The notes: a model not told the origin generated them from the sequence alone. Shown: positions 33,771 through 47,432, counted from the stretch's first letter. The stretch: DNA of 64,000 nt from Pisaster brevispinus (GCA_023634235.1 JAMKCF010000009.1:8494001-8558000), one strand, 5' to 3'. Made by a program: numbers and translations.

Positions 33771-36483
33771 ACCTCACTGAAGTGTTTAAGTGAAAGTGCA
33801 AGTCCACCAGGGCTAGAGTGCTTTAGCTAAAATACTACAAAGCAGTTTTTATGGATGAATGCTGTGTTACGCGTTTTTTTATTTTTATTTATTTATTTAT
33901 TTTATTTTTACCAGCGTTCGTGAATGCTTGCATTGCATAACCACCGCATGCACTGGTTGTTTACAAGCTTTCGCGGTTTCTTTTTAAACTCGCCCGCGCA
34001 TCATCTCTGATGTGAATATCACAAAAGGGTGTGTACTAAAATTTCATTACAAAGGCACTCTTGGTTGATCAAATAACGTAACTAAATTTAACAAGAAAAG
34101 TAAGTAGGGCTTAGTAAATGATTAATGTTCTGACGAATCAAATTGCCCTAACACGTCAGAACCCTAAAATTTTCTAATTAAAAAGAAAGAAAGAAAGAAC
34201 CCTACACAAATCAATGATAATTTCGTTTGTTGTTAATTCAAATGCCTTGAGAAAGTCTAAAGAAGAAAGCATTTCAGGATTCTACGCGGCTAAAAATAAA
34301 TTGCCAAACAATTAGCCATTCTTGTCAAAGAATCAAATTGTCCTGACATGTCAATGGTATTGAGGTGAAGGCAAACTGATTAACCATTTTCTATCAGATT
34401 TCTTGTGGCATAACACCGAGATTCGCTGACAAACAAACAACAGTGAGGGATCCCTCAATTCCATTCATCGACCTCTTAGACTCTTAATATGATTGTCGAT
34501 AATGCTGGCAGGAGAGGTTTACGTCAGGGTGGCCACTGGCCAGACGAGGGCGGTGTTTATTAAATTAGGAATGATTTGCTGTCGTTGAAAGGTTCATGTT
34601 CCTCACAGATCTCTTATTCTCTGGAGACTTCTCAATGGTGAATAGCGGATTTGACCACAAAAACAAAACCAAAACCAAAACCAAAAAACAATAACAAAAA
34701 CAAACGACAGCACAAAGTAGTATGGGCTATTTTTAATTCCTTGGTTTTAAGAATATACGCGCACAAATTTTAGAGTCATATTCACTTCCCTAATCAAAGT
34801 GGCTCTTACTTGTGAATTTCAATGTAAACGGTGTGAACAACATTGCTAAGATTGAAAATATAATATGTTCACAGCTTCGCTCATAACTTTACATGGTATA
34901 TCATGAAACATTTCCTTGGAATATTTTTGCCTGAGATGCCATAGCTTATGAGAAACGAGTGAAACACTTAAGTTTTGATCTTGTGAGTTCCAAACCTGAT
35001 GATTGAAAACAGTGAAAACATATATTTTTTCCATTATTTTCTTATGACTCAAATGACCGATTTGATATTTCATGTACATGTTGGGTCAAACAAAGTGCGG
35101 ACACTGGACTTTGACAATTACCGCAGGCTTTAAGCCAGCTTTAATGACATATACCATGGGGGGTATACAGTGTAGTTTACAAATACTTAGTTTCTGTGAG
35201 TGAAATATGTGTAGGAGGACTGACAGTAAGTAATCATACTGGGGAAAGTGACAGTAATTAATTGTCAGAGTACAGTGGTGGAAAAAAACAACAGTCTGTA
35301 TTACTTGTTCCACAACAAAATCCTCAGTGTGCATTTTCTCCATGATTATTTTTATTAGCATTTAAACAGATTCCTCCCCCCAAAAATATATATCTCTACC
35401 AACCTACTGTGCTGTACATTTCTCATACGGAATTGTTTTTAAATCCCATTAAATGAAGCTCGCAAATCCTACATCAGGGTAAAAAAAAATAATACGAGCA
35501 AAGGAAAACCAAGCACCTCAGAAAAATAATATAAGCACAATATAGCTTGGAGGGAAAATCCTAACATGGAGGATATGTAAACACACACGGTCAAAGACTC
35601 TCCGATTGCATCCCAGATGAAATTAATGTAGGGTCTGCGATCGCCCACAGGGAATTCAGAAAATAAACTAGGTTGTATGAACGAGATATGGCGGGTTTAT
35701 GATAACATCCAAGTCATTTTTATGTCTGATATGAAAGCATCTGTACATAAATTACATACATGGAGTTAAGTTATCATCATGAAGAGCACTGGAATCAAGG
35801 ATCCTCGAGCTAAACAAAGGACAGTCAGATAGGTTCTACCTCAACGAGCTTCTTCTGGTTTGGTGCTTTGATTTCTGACCTTTGGCCTATTTGCAGTGAA
35901 GCCAAAGCTGGCTAAGGGTGTGTGGATGCAAATCTGAATATAGTACGCTCATTTGCTGAACTCTTTATTTATACAGGCTACTTAATACATGTAGGTCTTG
36001 GGCAGGTCAAAGGTCAGAAATCAACGCATCAAATTGCTCAGGGAAAATGTGACATTAGAGAGCACCTTTATGAAGATGTCAAAAACATTTAGGATCTTTG
36101 AATTAAAGTGCAGAGACTTATGAAAATGGATGGGAAGCGAAAAAGCTTTGTATGTTTCTGCAGAATGTAGGGCAAAGCAGGAAGTTAACTTAATATTACG
36201 ACTATTCATAAAAAGTGCGAGAAAGGATAAGTGCTGCCTTTGGAAATATTGAAACTTTATTTCAATGACCCTCCCTCTAAAAGACTATTTTCAAAGAATC
36301 CAAAGATGCTTCTGATGTTTTCCACAATACGTGTGTTGCAATCAAATATGGTCAAGCTTTCACTATTTTGTTTCATTAGTGTACAATGAAGACACCACTT
36401 GTTTATATATAAAAAACAACATTATGAATCCTCATTGAAACTTCAAAAGAAAGCATTCCCTTCGAACTTGTTAAATCACTACT

Positions 36484-36568
36484 TCGGCTTTGGCTCCAGC
36501 TTATAGGTCCATCTTTTGGTATGGAGCTTAACACAGGTGGACAGAGCCTAAGACTGAGGTGAAGCCAA
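36484..36568 (+). mobile_element. R6 family inverted-repeat element, copy 3
   Basis: TCGGCTTTGGCTCCAGCTTA at the left, TTTTGGTATGGAGCTTAACA in the middle, and CAGAGCCTAAGACTGAGG then TGAAGCC at the right. It is more diverged than the other two. Confidence 0.6.
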
Positions 36569-37388
36569 TAGCCGTTGATTTGAAAAGAGTCATCGTTTTA
36601 ATGGAACAAAAACATTCCAGCTGTACTTTGACAAATATCACAGTCAATGAATCATCACGTCTTCAAAGAAATACATGCAACAACTTCTACATATGAGATT
36701 TTTCGGAGCGGGGGTGATGGAATCAGAGATAAGGTTAACTTTCTTGTTTTGCTGGGCATTTTACACATGATATATTTGATGCTTTTCCTTGGCCAGTTCG
36801 ATTATGTAAGCGCTGTATTGCACAGTTAACATCTGGCCATAAATTACCTGAATCTCAAGCCGTCTCTGGAATACATGCATGGACTTTCAGTAATCACCCA
36901 CCCATTTTAACAACTGGCTTCACAGCGGCGTGGATGGGTAATTTGCTCGTTTGGTTTAGTAGTCGAATAGTGCATGTGAACTTACAGTCTCTGGTCATTA
37001 CTGCTGCTGCAAAATACATCCACTGCTGAGACAGCTTCATGGATTAATGAACAAACATTTAATTGAAGTAATTGAACCATTCTTTCCCCCTTCTCAAGAA
37101 AAAACATTCAACTCTTCAAAACAAGGGCTCTAATTAAAGGTCAAACTGCCGATGCATTTCTCACACAGTCCCGTATTCTTTATGGTTTCAGTTCAGTTCA
37201 AGTTATGAGTCAAAATAACTTCTTCACAAACGTCATGTCTTTTTAATTGACATATTCATTCATAATTTATTTTCAAATAATTCTAAAATAAGATTACTAT
37301 TTTTAATTCACCATACTTCTAAGAGGCGCATGTCATTCACAGTCAACTGAATTCCATGCAAGGGCCCACTGACCCCAATGCACCTGAC

Positions 37389-37497
37389 ATCATCATCACA
37401 ATAATCTTGGTTTGCGCCATTTTGTAAGTCAATGTCCTCATGTCTTATACAGTGTAGTGCACATTTCAGGTGATGCGATGCTTACACGCTTACCATA
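37389..37497 (+). repeat. R3 dispersed repeat, copy 1
   Basis: CAATAATCTTGG, GCGCCATTTTGTAAGTCAAT, GTCTTATACAGTGTAGTGCA and TTACACGCTTACC in order. Two other copies in the same orientation are at 50285 and 56754. The type is unknown. Confidence 0.75.
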
Positions 37498-39657
37498 GTT
37501 TTTACAGGTCCAATTCTAGAGAACTGCTTAGTAAGCGGAAAATCAGCAAATGTAGCAGCAAGTTCAGCGCATACAAACATTAAACACACATGTTAGCTGA
37601 CTTCATGGGTAAGCGAGGAATTGTGTGAGTGAGTGCTTCTGGAACCTCTCTTAATTCCTTCTACGTCTCACTGCTAGAAATTCTGGGCCAACCCTAAAAG
37701 CAGGGTCGTATTGGTCGTAAGCGCATAATTATGTCAGGATAAGCAGCACATAATAATGAATCTAGATTTAACAAGCTAAACAAAAGCATTGATCTACAGT
37801 GGGTTATCCTTTTCAATCAATCTCTGTAATTCAATTTCAGCCTGGAAAGAAAATCTTCACAAAACAAAAATCTTCGTCTGCAAATTATTGACTCTGGCTG
37901 CATCTGGGCCAACTATGTAAATCATACTACTACGGTCTATCCCACCCCCCTACCCCTCCCCTCTTTCCTTCCCCTCGGCACTCCATGGACCGCATTGCAT
38001 GACTCACTCTACATCTTGTTAATACAAAGCATACAATTATGCAGACGGAACATAAGGCACTGCAATATTTGCATATGCGTTGGAGCAAGATGGAAACACA
38101 TCACGCTGGCAATTGCGACAACGTGTGGAGCGAGCAACAAGCACCATTCATGGTACGTTAATTTGAACACCTGTATTATTGACTGAAAGCATGGCACCGA
38201 ATAGAGCCAGAGCAATATAAACCAGCCATCCCAGGCCTAAAACCATGACTTGTATGCTAAATTAATGAAAAACCCCACTTGTAATAAAATCGACTGGCGA
38301 GTTCCAATTTACCACTTCAGAAGAGGGGAAAAGATTCTAAATATATCTTGGTTATTAGCCTTGGAAGCCAATCAATAAACGAGGCGTCCAACTGATTTGT
38401 GGATGGTAATTACATCTAAGACAATTGGTTAATGATCAGTTTGTGAACTAGATTCTGGGTCAAATCAAAATGTACAGCATCGGGGACTCGTCATTCTTAA
38501 AGACAACTTCTGCATAACTGACACAGGCAGAGCAGAAATTCAGTTGAATTTTTGTTTTTCTTCTGGTCAACGTCAAACTAAATTTCTGTTTTCCTGACTC
38601 ATTATAAAACAGTCTGGAGGTGTTTAAAAACAAATTGAGGACATGCATAATTTCCTTTTCAATAAACGGAATGGTTTCTTGATAAATAGAAGATGGAATG
38701 AATACTCTCCCAAGTGAGTTGAATAAATTACATTCATTTAACCAACGAAAAGATTTCATTTCATCTTTTAAAAAAAAAAGGGAAAAAAACAGCTTGTAGG
38801 AAAATCAACATCCCTGGAAACGATAACATCAATTTATTTTGACCACACCAGCTCATATGAGCTGACAACAAGGTAATATCGATGAGTCTTACACTGCCTA
38901 TTCAGAAGACCGAGGTGGGGGGGGGTGGGATAAGCAGCTTGCATATATTATGCTAAATACACGAGACAAATACTATTTTTATGCATTGTGTAAACTTAAA
39001 GGGCATGTTTATTATGCCACTGTTATAACGACCAAGATTTAATTTTTTGGGCGTAGATAACCACAGGCAGGACAGGGGCACACAGCTCCTTGAACATTTT
39101 CCTTACTCTTTACTTCACTGATTTGTTTTTTTATAAGGAGCTACAAAAACAACAACACAATGTGTGTTACTGCTCCTCCTGTGAAGCCCCTAGATTTGCA
39201 AATGAACATCTTCAGATCAGGCAGGAGTGTAAACATTTGCAGTTATCCCCAGTAATTATATTGAACAAACAAATCTGAGTTCACTTGAGCCACCATCTGA
39301 CACACTGACTTACTCTTCATAATTTATTAAGCGCTATGTGCGTGTAGAAACTGACATGGATCCTTGGCCCATGATCCATGTCAAAATATGAACATGTATC
39401 ACCCACACATGTAGCAAGAAATGAAGGCATTTGGCAAGCTGAGGCCTTCATCAATCCAGCCTTGGATCAATATGATTAAAATCATTATGTTGGCCTATAT
39501 TCAATAGCTTCTCACAAGGTGTACGAAAGAACACGGATAGAACATGGAAGAACTAAACCTTCCTGAAGGGTATATTAAAGCTACATTGCCATCCCATCCT
39601 TTCATAAAAGATGCATGTATCTATAGACATTTCAAGAGATTGTACATTACATACAAA

Positions 39658-40172
39658 TATTGGCATGATTGGGTGCATATGAGTGCATTGTCACAATCGT
39701 GAGGTGAGATCGAGACACTTCCATTTCAGCTGAGTAAAATGGAAAAGGTAGATTTCATCAAGTGATAGTATTCTGAGACAATGCACAAACAAAAATGCAT
39801 TCAATGTTTGTTTTATATAACTCACATACACATGTAAATCCTTGTCATGTGAAAACAGCTTCACAATAAACACGAAATAGACACGGAATCTCAACGACCC
39901 CATACTCTGAAAATTCTGAAAACCATTTCTTAACGATGTTGATGACTCCATGTAAACACTAATCTTGTTGCAGTAACAAGACCTTGCCTCGATTGGACAA
40001 AAGAGCACGAAACGATTATTTTTGGAAAACACACTGGGAAGTGTCCAAAACATTCTGCAGTTATCCATATAGGACTCCTATATTATTTTACATGACAAAA
40101 TAGAGGATGACATGTGGCCTGTATACCATCACTATTTGATTAGTGGAACCAAGGAACTGTGTGTGCAGAGCA
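39658..40172 (+). mobile_element. R2 family non-autonomous element, copy 3
   Basis: GAGTGCATTGTCACAATCGT at the left, the hairpin partner TCTGAGACAATGCAC, then CTTGTCATGTGAAAAC, TAGACACGGAATCTC, GACTCCATGTAAACAC, a TATAGGACTCCTATA core and ATTTGATTAGTGGAACCAAG near the right end. Same order and orientation as copy 1. Confidence 0.8.
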
Positions 40173-41796
40173 TGCTTATAATTATCGGATATCAAGTTGT
40201 TTGATGCTAAAATATAAATGGATTTTGGTACTAATTGTCCAGAGAAATAATTGCATATGAAATGCTGTCATATTCAGGAAAACTATGCTTGAATCAAGTC
40301 TTATTTATCATACTGGCAACACTCTGGTTTGTTTGTTTATTTGGGTTTTTTTTCTCAAAAACATCAGCATCTAGTATGAGAATTTTTTTACATTATTATT
40401 ATTATTATGACATCATGTCTGTAGAATACAATGTGGTTCAAATGAATGTACTTTCTGATAAACATGAGTAATAAGGTAAAACAATTTTTAAATTGCACAG
40501 CTCCATTTTTTCACGCATGAAAGCTTATAACTTTCTTGAATCCATAAACAGCTATTTTAAGATTAAAGTCTAAATTCCGGGTCAAATCAACCGAAATCGG
40601 ACCTCGTTAACGAGACATTCACCTTAAAAACAACATGGTTGAAATGAATTTACTTTTCCAAAAACCACAGTTGTACGAGCACTTTTGGTCACGAGGAACT
40701 TCGAAGGATGTGTTTCACGTACAAATAGCGTACACTTCCTTTAAAAAATTACAGTTCTGTTCGGCAAGGCATTATAATTGGTAATGGGCTATCGATTGAT
40801 TAACCTTGCCTGAATCTATCAAAACGGCTCACATTTAATTACATACGCAGCAGTCGCAGAAAGGGCAGCTTTCTGCGCTCAGCAAACTGAAAAACATTTG
40901 GATTCACACATTCAAATCAAAGGAGAATGCGAAGTCGCCCCGTTCCAATGTGCCATGATCGGCATTCAATTGTATAGGAATTAAGTCTGCACGAGTGAAT
41001 AGTAAATCATAAGTGGTTTTTACATATCATACGAGAGAGTAGCATAAAGCTATGGTAATTGGTTTTAGAAAAATAATACAATGTTGAATGACGACAAGGT
41101 ACTGAGTTTGGTACTGAGTTTGGCTTGTTCCAAGATTTAATAGTTAATTTGTTTAACTTCAAAGTAAAAATATGAACTTTGTGTGGGGAAGTTTGACATT
41201 AAAAACGAAATAAATATTTGAGCAAATAGAAATAAAACATGTAACATGCAGTTGATTTTCAGTATTTAGTAATCAGGATAATTAGTTATTTATTCCCTTC
41301 TCATACCCATCCCCCACCCCCACCCCACCCCTCAAAAAGTACAGGTTTTATCACTACTTAAACTAAAAAACATTGACATTAGGAACATTGTATTGGAATC
41401 CACTTGTTTGTATCTCTTTAACTTAAATTGTCACAGTGCGTTGTATTTATTGCAAACTTAACCGTAAAAATTAATGCACTCTTTGGAATAACAAATGGAA
41501 ATAATGATATAATGTGGAGTGTACATTCACAAAGAACAGCAAAGAGCAGGTTGGTGTTTTATTACTCTCCAGGGACCTGAGAAAGATCACAGGAAAGTTA
41601 TTAATGAATATGGCACTAATGTAAGGCACACAGATGTTATTGTAAAATTTGCTAGATAAAAAACTAGTTGTTATTATTATTTATACAACATACAACATTA
41701 ATTACAATAACATTATATATTTTTTTAAATGCATTTTAAGGGAACAATTCAAATGCAGAAAACTACATTCATCATAGATTAAAATCTTATTTCTAT

Positions 41797-42054
41797 ATTT
41801 GAAATATATATATATTTATTTATTTATAATTTCCATTTGTTTTATTTTATCGTGTTTATTTTATTTTATTTTTTATTTATTGTTATTATTGTTATTATTA
41901 TTATTACTTTACTTTTACTTTTTCACATTATTTGTTTGTTATATTTATTTATTTTATACTTATTTATTTGTTTGTTTCATTTATTTGTTTATATTAAATT
42001 TTATTTATTATTATCTGTATTTATTTATTTATTTTTTTTTTTTTGGGGGGGGGG
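41797..42054. repeat. TTTA/TTATT low-complexity tract ending in T13-G10
   Basis: About 260 bp made almost only of T and A in TTTA, TTATT and TTTGTT units, ending in 13 T and 10 G. The Phe/Leu/Ile/Tyr-rich open frames across it are artefacts of composition. Confidence 0.9.
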
Positions 42055-42603
42055 TTGCTACTATATCTGGTTCTGTGCATACAAGTCAAACATGAAGGTG
42101 TAAATTTTCCCAGGATGGCTGAAGAGTTACTTTATCGTTTCATCTAGAAAATCATACTTATTTAAAAGTGGTGTGAAGCACCTCAAGGCCTACACTATAT
42201 TTATTGGCTGAAATTGCTTTCCAAACCCCAGGGCTTAGTTCTGGCTATATGAGATGGAATCTTGGCATTTACTTTTAATTTCATCAAGAATGCATGACTC
42301 ATGTACATAATGTACAGTGAACTATTGAAGTGGTATAACTAGTAGCATCCTGAATAACCATACAGGTTCTGTGACTTGTACTAGCCTGTGGTTTTGGGTG
42401 TCAGTCTTGGACTCAGATAGTTTTGGGTTGCTGTTGTTTTTGGAACTTTTTTTTAAGGGGGGGGGGCTCAGAACACACACCAGAGAATTTTCAATCACAG
42501 TGATCTGTGTTTGTTTATCTAGTGAGGTTTGCAGATGTACAAGTGTACATAAAAACTTTCTCTGTGTGATATTTCTGAAAAGAACCTGTTGCAAAAATTA
42601 GTT

Positions 42604-42720
42604 AGTGGCCTGGCGTTTGGACCCTAGTAGAGTCTCTTTTTTGTGAAGGAAGGCTCTGGCTTCATGCACCTAACTAAATTTTGGTTGGTAAGCACTTTGC
42701 AACAGCTAATTCTATTTCCT
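42604..42720 (+). repeat. R4 dispersed repeat, copy 2
   Basis: GGCCTGGCGTTTGGACCCTA then TTTTGGTTGGTAAGCACTTT and GCAACAGC. The first block matches GGCCTGATGCTTTGACCCTC in copy 3. Confidence 0.65.
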
Positions 42721-42889
42721 AAAAAATCTTAGTTGTCAAACTACCAATTCCTTTTCAGAACCATCACAACTCATAGAGAAAGTTTCATGTACATGGTGTC
42801 CCACCATACAAAGCTTCAATAGACTGTGCAAGTCTGACACATATTGGGACCTTGGGTCCCATTACAGTGCACTATAGGTGGTTTCCTCC

Positions 42890-43200
42890 ACACATTACAG
42901 GGAGGGTTTTACCTTTGGTAATTACTTCATAAAAACTTACTTGGTAAGAAGTACTGAAGCTGTTGATGATGTATAACATTTTGTGAAATGATTCCCTCTT
43001 AAGGAATGCGGTTTTACAGAAAGGGATTAACAGATTGTCAATCTGTGAAACGTTTCTCAGATTGTGTATACCAATTACGGATTATTCTTCCTGTGTGGAC
43101 ATATCCACTCGCAGATTTTCTGCGAAATCTTAAAAGCGCTACCGACTTTTGAACTGAAATGTTCACAGGTTAGTTGTATTGTATGTATCTACATTTTCAT
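42890..43200 (+). repeat. R8: diverged copy of a possible echinoderm repeat
   Basis: TTTGGTAATTACTTCATAAA, then AAACTTACTTGGTAAGAAGT, GTTGATGATGTATAACATTT and a TCACAGGTTAGTTGTA block. I recall a family in echinoderm sequence with 'GGTAATTACT...CCTTACTTGGTAACGAGTA...'. This match is from memory and needs a search. Confidence 0.4.
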
Positions 43201-43398
43201 AGGATTAAAACAATTGAACAGTTCCAAAAACAGAAGGTTTACTTTGTCTTTGAAGCCCTGTTTGTTGGACTACACATGAGGTTCCCCAAAAAGTACGAGA
43301 GACTTGCACAGTCTGCGGAGAAATGCCTGGGCAAGATAACACTATTCTGCCCCATCCCTTCATAAAGTAGGCAGACAGCTTAGTGTTAAACAAACCTC

Positions 43399-43549
43399 CA
43401 GGGGCAAATTTCATAGACCAGCTGAAGCACAAAAGTTAGCTTAGCAAAAAAACAATTTCGCTTACCACTATAAGGTTACCAGCCAAAATTCCATGTGAAT
43501 TTATCAGTGACTGGTCTCTTGCTTATTTTTGCTTAGCGCAGGAAAGGGT
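43399..43549 (+). mobile_element. R1 foldback element, copy 5 (right end lost)
   Basis: AGGGGCAAATTTCATAGACC, TTAGCTTAGCAAAAAAAC, AAGGTTACCAGCCAAAATTC, GTGACTGGTCTCTTGC and TTTTTGCTTAGC. The closing TATGAAATTGGGCCC is missing. Confidence 0.7.
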
Positions 43550-45504
43550 TTTTTTCCAGTCTGGTTAGCTGCTTGATTAATCATGGCTGACAGGTGGCAC
43601 AGTTCCTCAGATGTGTTCACACCATTGAGAAAGAAATCGCTCTTGAAACCAAGACATATACTGTGTGAAGTCACGCAACACACTTCCAATCTTACTGCAA
43701 TTCATACATAGGCCCTAACGGCAGTTACAACAAATAAACCCTGTTGTTTCTATTCTAAAAAATACTTGATGAAACCATAGGCAAAGCCGTTATTTGTATG
43801 GGATGTACTTCTATTTGTCTATGCTTACTCTGTTTTTCGGACATATGGCTTTAGTAAACATGGACAAAACCCAAGTTTTATAAAATGTTCAGGACCATTA
43901 TACCTTACACTGTACATCGTCGTGTGTGTGGAAGAAGGACGCAACCAAAAGGTACCGGTGAAAGGGCATAAGCAATGAGTGAGCAAAATTGTGTTTCAAG
44001 AAAACTGAGTGTGAAAGTTTGATCAGTTTGTGATCTGCCAAACAGTACTGTAGTCATCATAGGAAGGTAATATTCTGCATGGGAATGGGAAAACATCTCT
44101 TTGGGGTAGTTCTAGCAAAACAAATGTAAAAGTAATATAACAGCACCATTTTGTTGTTGTCAGGAGCCATTTTATTGCTTATGGCTTTTTGTTACTGGAA
44201 AAAAAAGTACTTTGAGTTTCTGGAAGAAGGGCATATAGAGCCTTTGCCATTCTTCTGGGCACATGATGATATATTGAACTCAATTTGATAAAATAAGAAT
44301 GGAATAGAAAATAAATGAAAAGTGTACTCCATTTCAATATTTGAATGTTAATTTGTACGCCACTCAAACATTAAAACATGAAGACAATCTTGCTGTTTTC
44401 CTCTAAAGCTGTGCTTTAAAACTTGCAGGTGACTAATCATAGTCATTAGTATTTCAATCATTGTCACTTTAAAAATATGAGAATTAATCCTCCTGGGCAA
44501 TGTTCAGGAAATGTCTTCTGATTAGAAAACTGTTGATGAATGGTTATGTATTGTTTAAAATCGTACATGTAACGTGTTACACACCAGTATAATTTAGAGC
44601 GACCTTGATTTTGTTCCTTTCAAACTAGTCTGGCCATTATTTGCTACAACGATCAATCAGTATTTATATACTGCTTTTTCACACTCAGGAACATGTCGAC
44701 TGGTATTACCTTTTACACGCTACAAATGCCTGGTCACGATTCAAATTTAACTTGCATTGTGACTTTTTTTTAGTCCAAAACAAAACCGCAGAAAACACTT
44801 CAACTTGAAATGACAGCTTCTATTTCGATCGTGTTACTTTGAGGCTGGCTTGATACAAAATGCCCTTGCTATTTTGAGAATGGTAGGTATTTATACAAAT
44901 AGTTCAATCTCGGCTAACAAAGGCTAACGAAGGCCAATTAGCAAGTGGCAATTAAACGGTGCTTAATGCTAGAAACTTAGGGGCTAATGGTCTGGTGACG
45001 CACATGTTATCTCTTGAAGAGTCCCCCCCCCCCCCCCAAATACTGTGCAATCTTGTATCTTGATGAGGACAAAACGGCATCTATGATTAGCAATTGATTG
45101 GTTGGAACACACGTGCACATAATCAGATTGATATGGATTACCCTGCACCTGACAGGCTTGTCTGGACTTATCTCCAGCTATAAACACCTAGACGGAGGCA
45201 GGGTGACCAAGGCTAAAAAAGAAGATGAGCCCAAATAAAAGTAGGACAGACATGAAAAGAAATGGAGATGGTGGCGGCCACACCGAAAATCCTTGACTTG
45301 TGGTATACAGTACCGCCGAGCTGTGCTCTCGGCTCATTTCTAGCTCAGGGAATGATTTTGTCCAGCAATTTTCCATCTAGCAAAATATTTAGACCGAACA
45401 TTATTTGTACACACTGAATGCCAATCAGTGAGCAGCAAATGATGATCTTTGATTAGCAACTGATACATTTTACTAGGCTATATACCAGGGAAATCAATCA
45501 CTGT

Positions 45505-45672
45505 CAGGCCTTGAAATAACCCACAGCACCCACATCAATTGCTGTGGTGCCCTGTGCTTTTGCTGTGGTGCCCTTTGCAAAGTTCCAAGATACAAATTTA
45601 CATATTTCCTCATAGAGTGCCCCTTACTAGAGGAAAATTGCCATGCCCCTTCAAGAGCAAAGTTCAAGGCTT
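45505..45672 (+). repeat. R7 repeat, copy 2
   Basis: CAGGCCTTGAAATAACCCAC, two GCTGTGGTGCCCT units, ATTTCCTCATAGAGTGCCCC, ATTGCCATGCCCCTTCAAGA and AAAGTTCAAGGC. The internal GCTGTGGTGCCCT repeat gives it a modular look. No long open frame. Confidence 0.55.
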
Positions 45673-45993
45673 GCACTGTAGCTACACAACGGTTGAGAGA
45701 GGAGGAACAGTTACGTAATCACAAAACTTAAGTCTCAAACTACAATTTCAAGAATTTGGTCACTTTTAGACTTAGATTTAACTAATTCAAGTGTTCAATA
45801 CTAGTCAAATTTAGTCTGGGTTTTTTTTTCTTCCATAACTTCAACTCCCTTGATCATCATCTTTATAAAAGAGTTAACATCGAGTGACTAAATGCTTCAT
45901 GTAATGCTTCAGTATATGTACTTATTATTATTCATCTTCAATGTGTGAGTTCCACAATATACAAAATAGTCACAAAACAAATCAAAACCACCA

Positions 45994-46235
45994 GGGCCCA
46001 ATTTCATAGAGCTGCTAAGCACAAAAATTTGCTTAGCATGAAATTTCTTCCTTGATAAAAACAGGATTACCAACCAAATTTCCACATGATTTTCAGGATA
46101 AGCAAACAACAGCTGACTACCAGTAACAAGCAATATGCAACACATGGAAATTTGGTTGGTAATCTTGTTTTTATCAAGGAAGAAATTTCATGCTAAGCAA
46201 ATTTTTGTGCTTAGCAGCTCTATGAAATTGGGCCC
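45994..46235. mobile_element. R1 foldback element, copy 6: near-perfect 91-bp arms
   Basis: The left arm (from GGGCCCAATTTCATAGAGCT to AACCAAATTTCCA) and the right arm (TGGAAATTTGGTTGG to CTATGAAATTGGGCCC) are reverse complements over about 91 bp with one difference (AGGATT against AAGATT). A spacer of about 60 bp separates them. It is by far the best preserved R1 copy. The arm similarity implies recent gene conversion, recent insertion or formation by a hairpin mechanism. Confidence 0.95.
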
Positions 46236-47261
46236 AGAGTGCTGGATGGGTTAAATGTGAGGTGGTCTATCGTACCTTGGTGATTCTCAACTTTTCACAT
46301 CGCTAGATTTCTAAAAACCATAAAACAATATCTATTTGATGCATAGTTGATTACACGCATTTGGGGGACTAGACATCGGAATCTCTTTCCCTATATTCTT
46401 GGGTCCATGATTTCAAAATGTACATGGGTGTACATGTAACCTTAAAATTAGATTTTGATTTTGAATTTGATTTTAGAACTACTAATTTACATACATGAGC
46501 AGGAAACCAAACATTAAATGCCCTGAAAGTAATTTCTAGCACTGATAAACATTGGCCATGGGCTGTTTGCACGAAACAGCTTCAAGAATACCAAGAATAC
46601 ACTTGTCTTCACTCAGACGTTAGCCCTATGGCCGTGCTCTTCTGTCAAGCCCTACACAATCAGTATGCAAGTCATCCCCACCCACCTTCAACAACCTCCT
46701 TGGCAGGTTCTGCTCCTTCAAGCTATGTCGTCATCTCCGTTCTCGTGTGTGTAGCAGACACACAACAGAGGCTCTGGTTGTCCCGAGACATTATAGCGTG
46801 ACCGCGACCTTTCAGGCACCTTAAAAAGATTTCACAGTCTCTTGAAGAAGGCCATGCCTAGTGACCGAAAGTGAATTTAAATCCTAAACTTGATTTCCCT
46901 CTGTAGCAATTTTACTTTTACTTACAATGTTGCGTTTAGATACAAATGCACACTGCACACTGTGTACTTGTTGAGAGTGAAACTAATCCACATTGTTCTT
47001 TATCTCAGATGCAATAACTACATTAGAATGTGTTCATTGAGTCCTTTTTCCTTTTTTACTGAAAATGGAATCTTTCGGTTTTTCCTTTAAGGACATTACA
47101 TGCATGTGTTTTGAAGAAAGCAGGCAGCAAATCCATTTACAGAAGAAGCAAAAACAGAAACAAATAAACAAAAGAGCGGAGCAGTTTAATACACAAGTGT
47201 AGTTTGCTTGTATTCAAATCTTATATACAAAATATAGGATTAGAATTGCCTCTAACTCCCA

Positions 47262-47432
47262 GCAATCTCGATGTTCTAGTGGTAAGACATCTGCTCTAGA
47301 CTAGCAAAGGTCGTGGGTTCGAATCCCACCCGAGTAATATACATGTGGATATTTGTTCACAGGCCTCGGGAAAGCACTGACAGGACTGAGTATATACAGT
47401 GCTTAACATACAACGGTGTATGGGTGAAACCA
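47262..47432 (+). mobile_element. tRNA-derived SINE, family S1, copy 1
   Basis: The tRNA-like head has TTCTAGTGGTAAGACATCTG (A-box region) and a good B box GGTTCGAATCC at 47316-47326 inside GTGGGTTCGAATCCCACC. Acceptor-stem pairing is poor, so it is not a tRNA gene. The body continues with GAGTAATATACATGTGG, CACAGGCCTCGGGAAAGCAC, GAGTATATACAGTGCTTAAC and CGGTGTATGGGTG. The copy at 61765 shares head and body. Confidence 0.75.

Noticed and set aside
39691..40068. 125-codon minus frame
   Set aside because: It lies inside R2 copy 3 and the frame is not conserved in the other three copies.
41799..42103. Phe/Leu/Tyr/Ile-rich frames resembling membrane proteins
   Set aside because: Pure composition artefact of TTTA/TTATT low-complexity DNA.
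47262..47337. tRNA gene
   Set aside because: The B box and T arm are good, but the acceptor stem does not pair well and a SINE body shared with 61765 follows.
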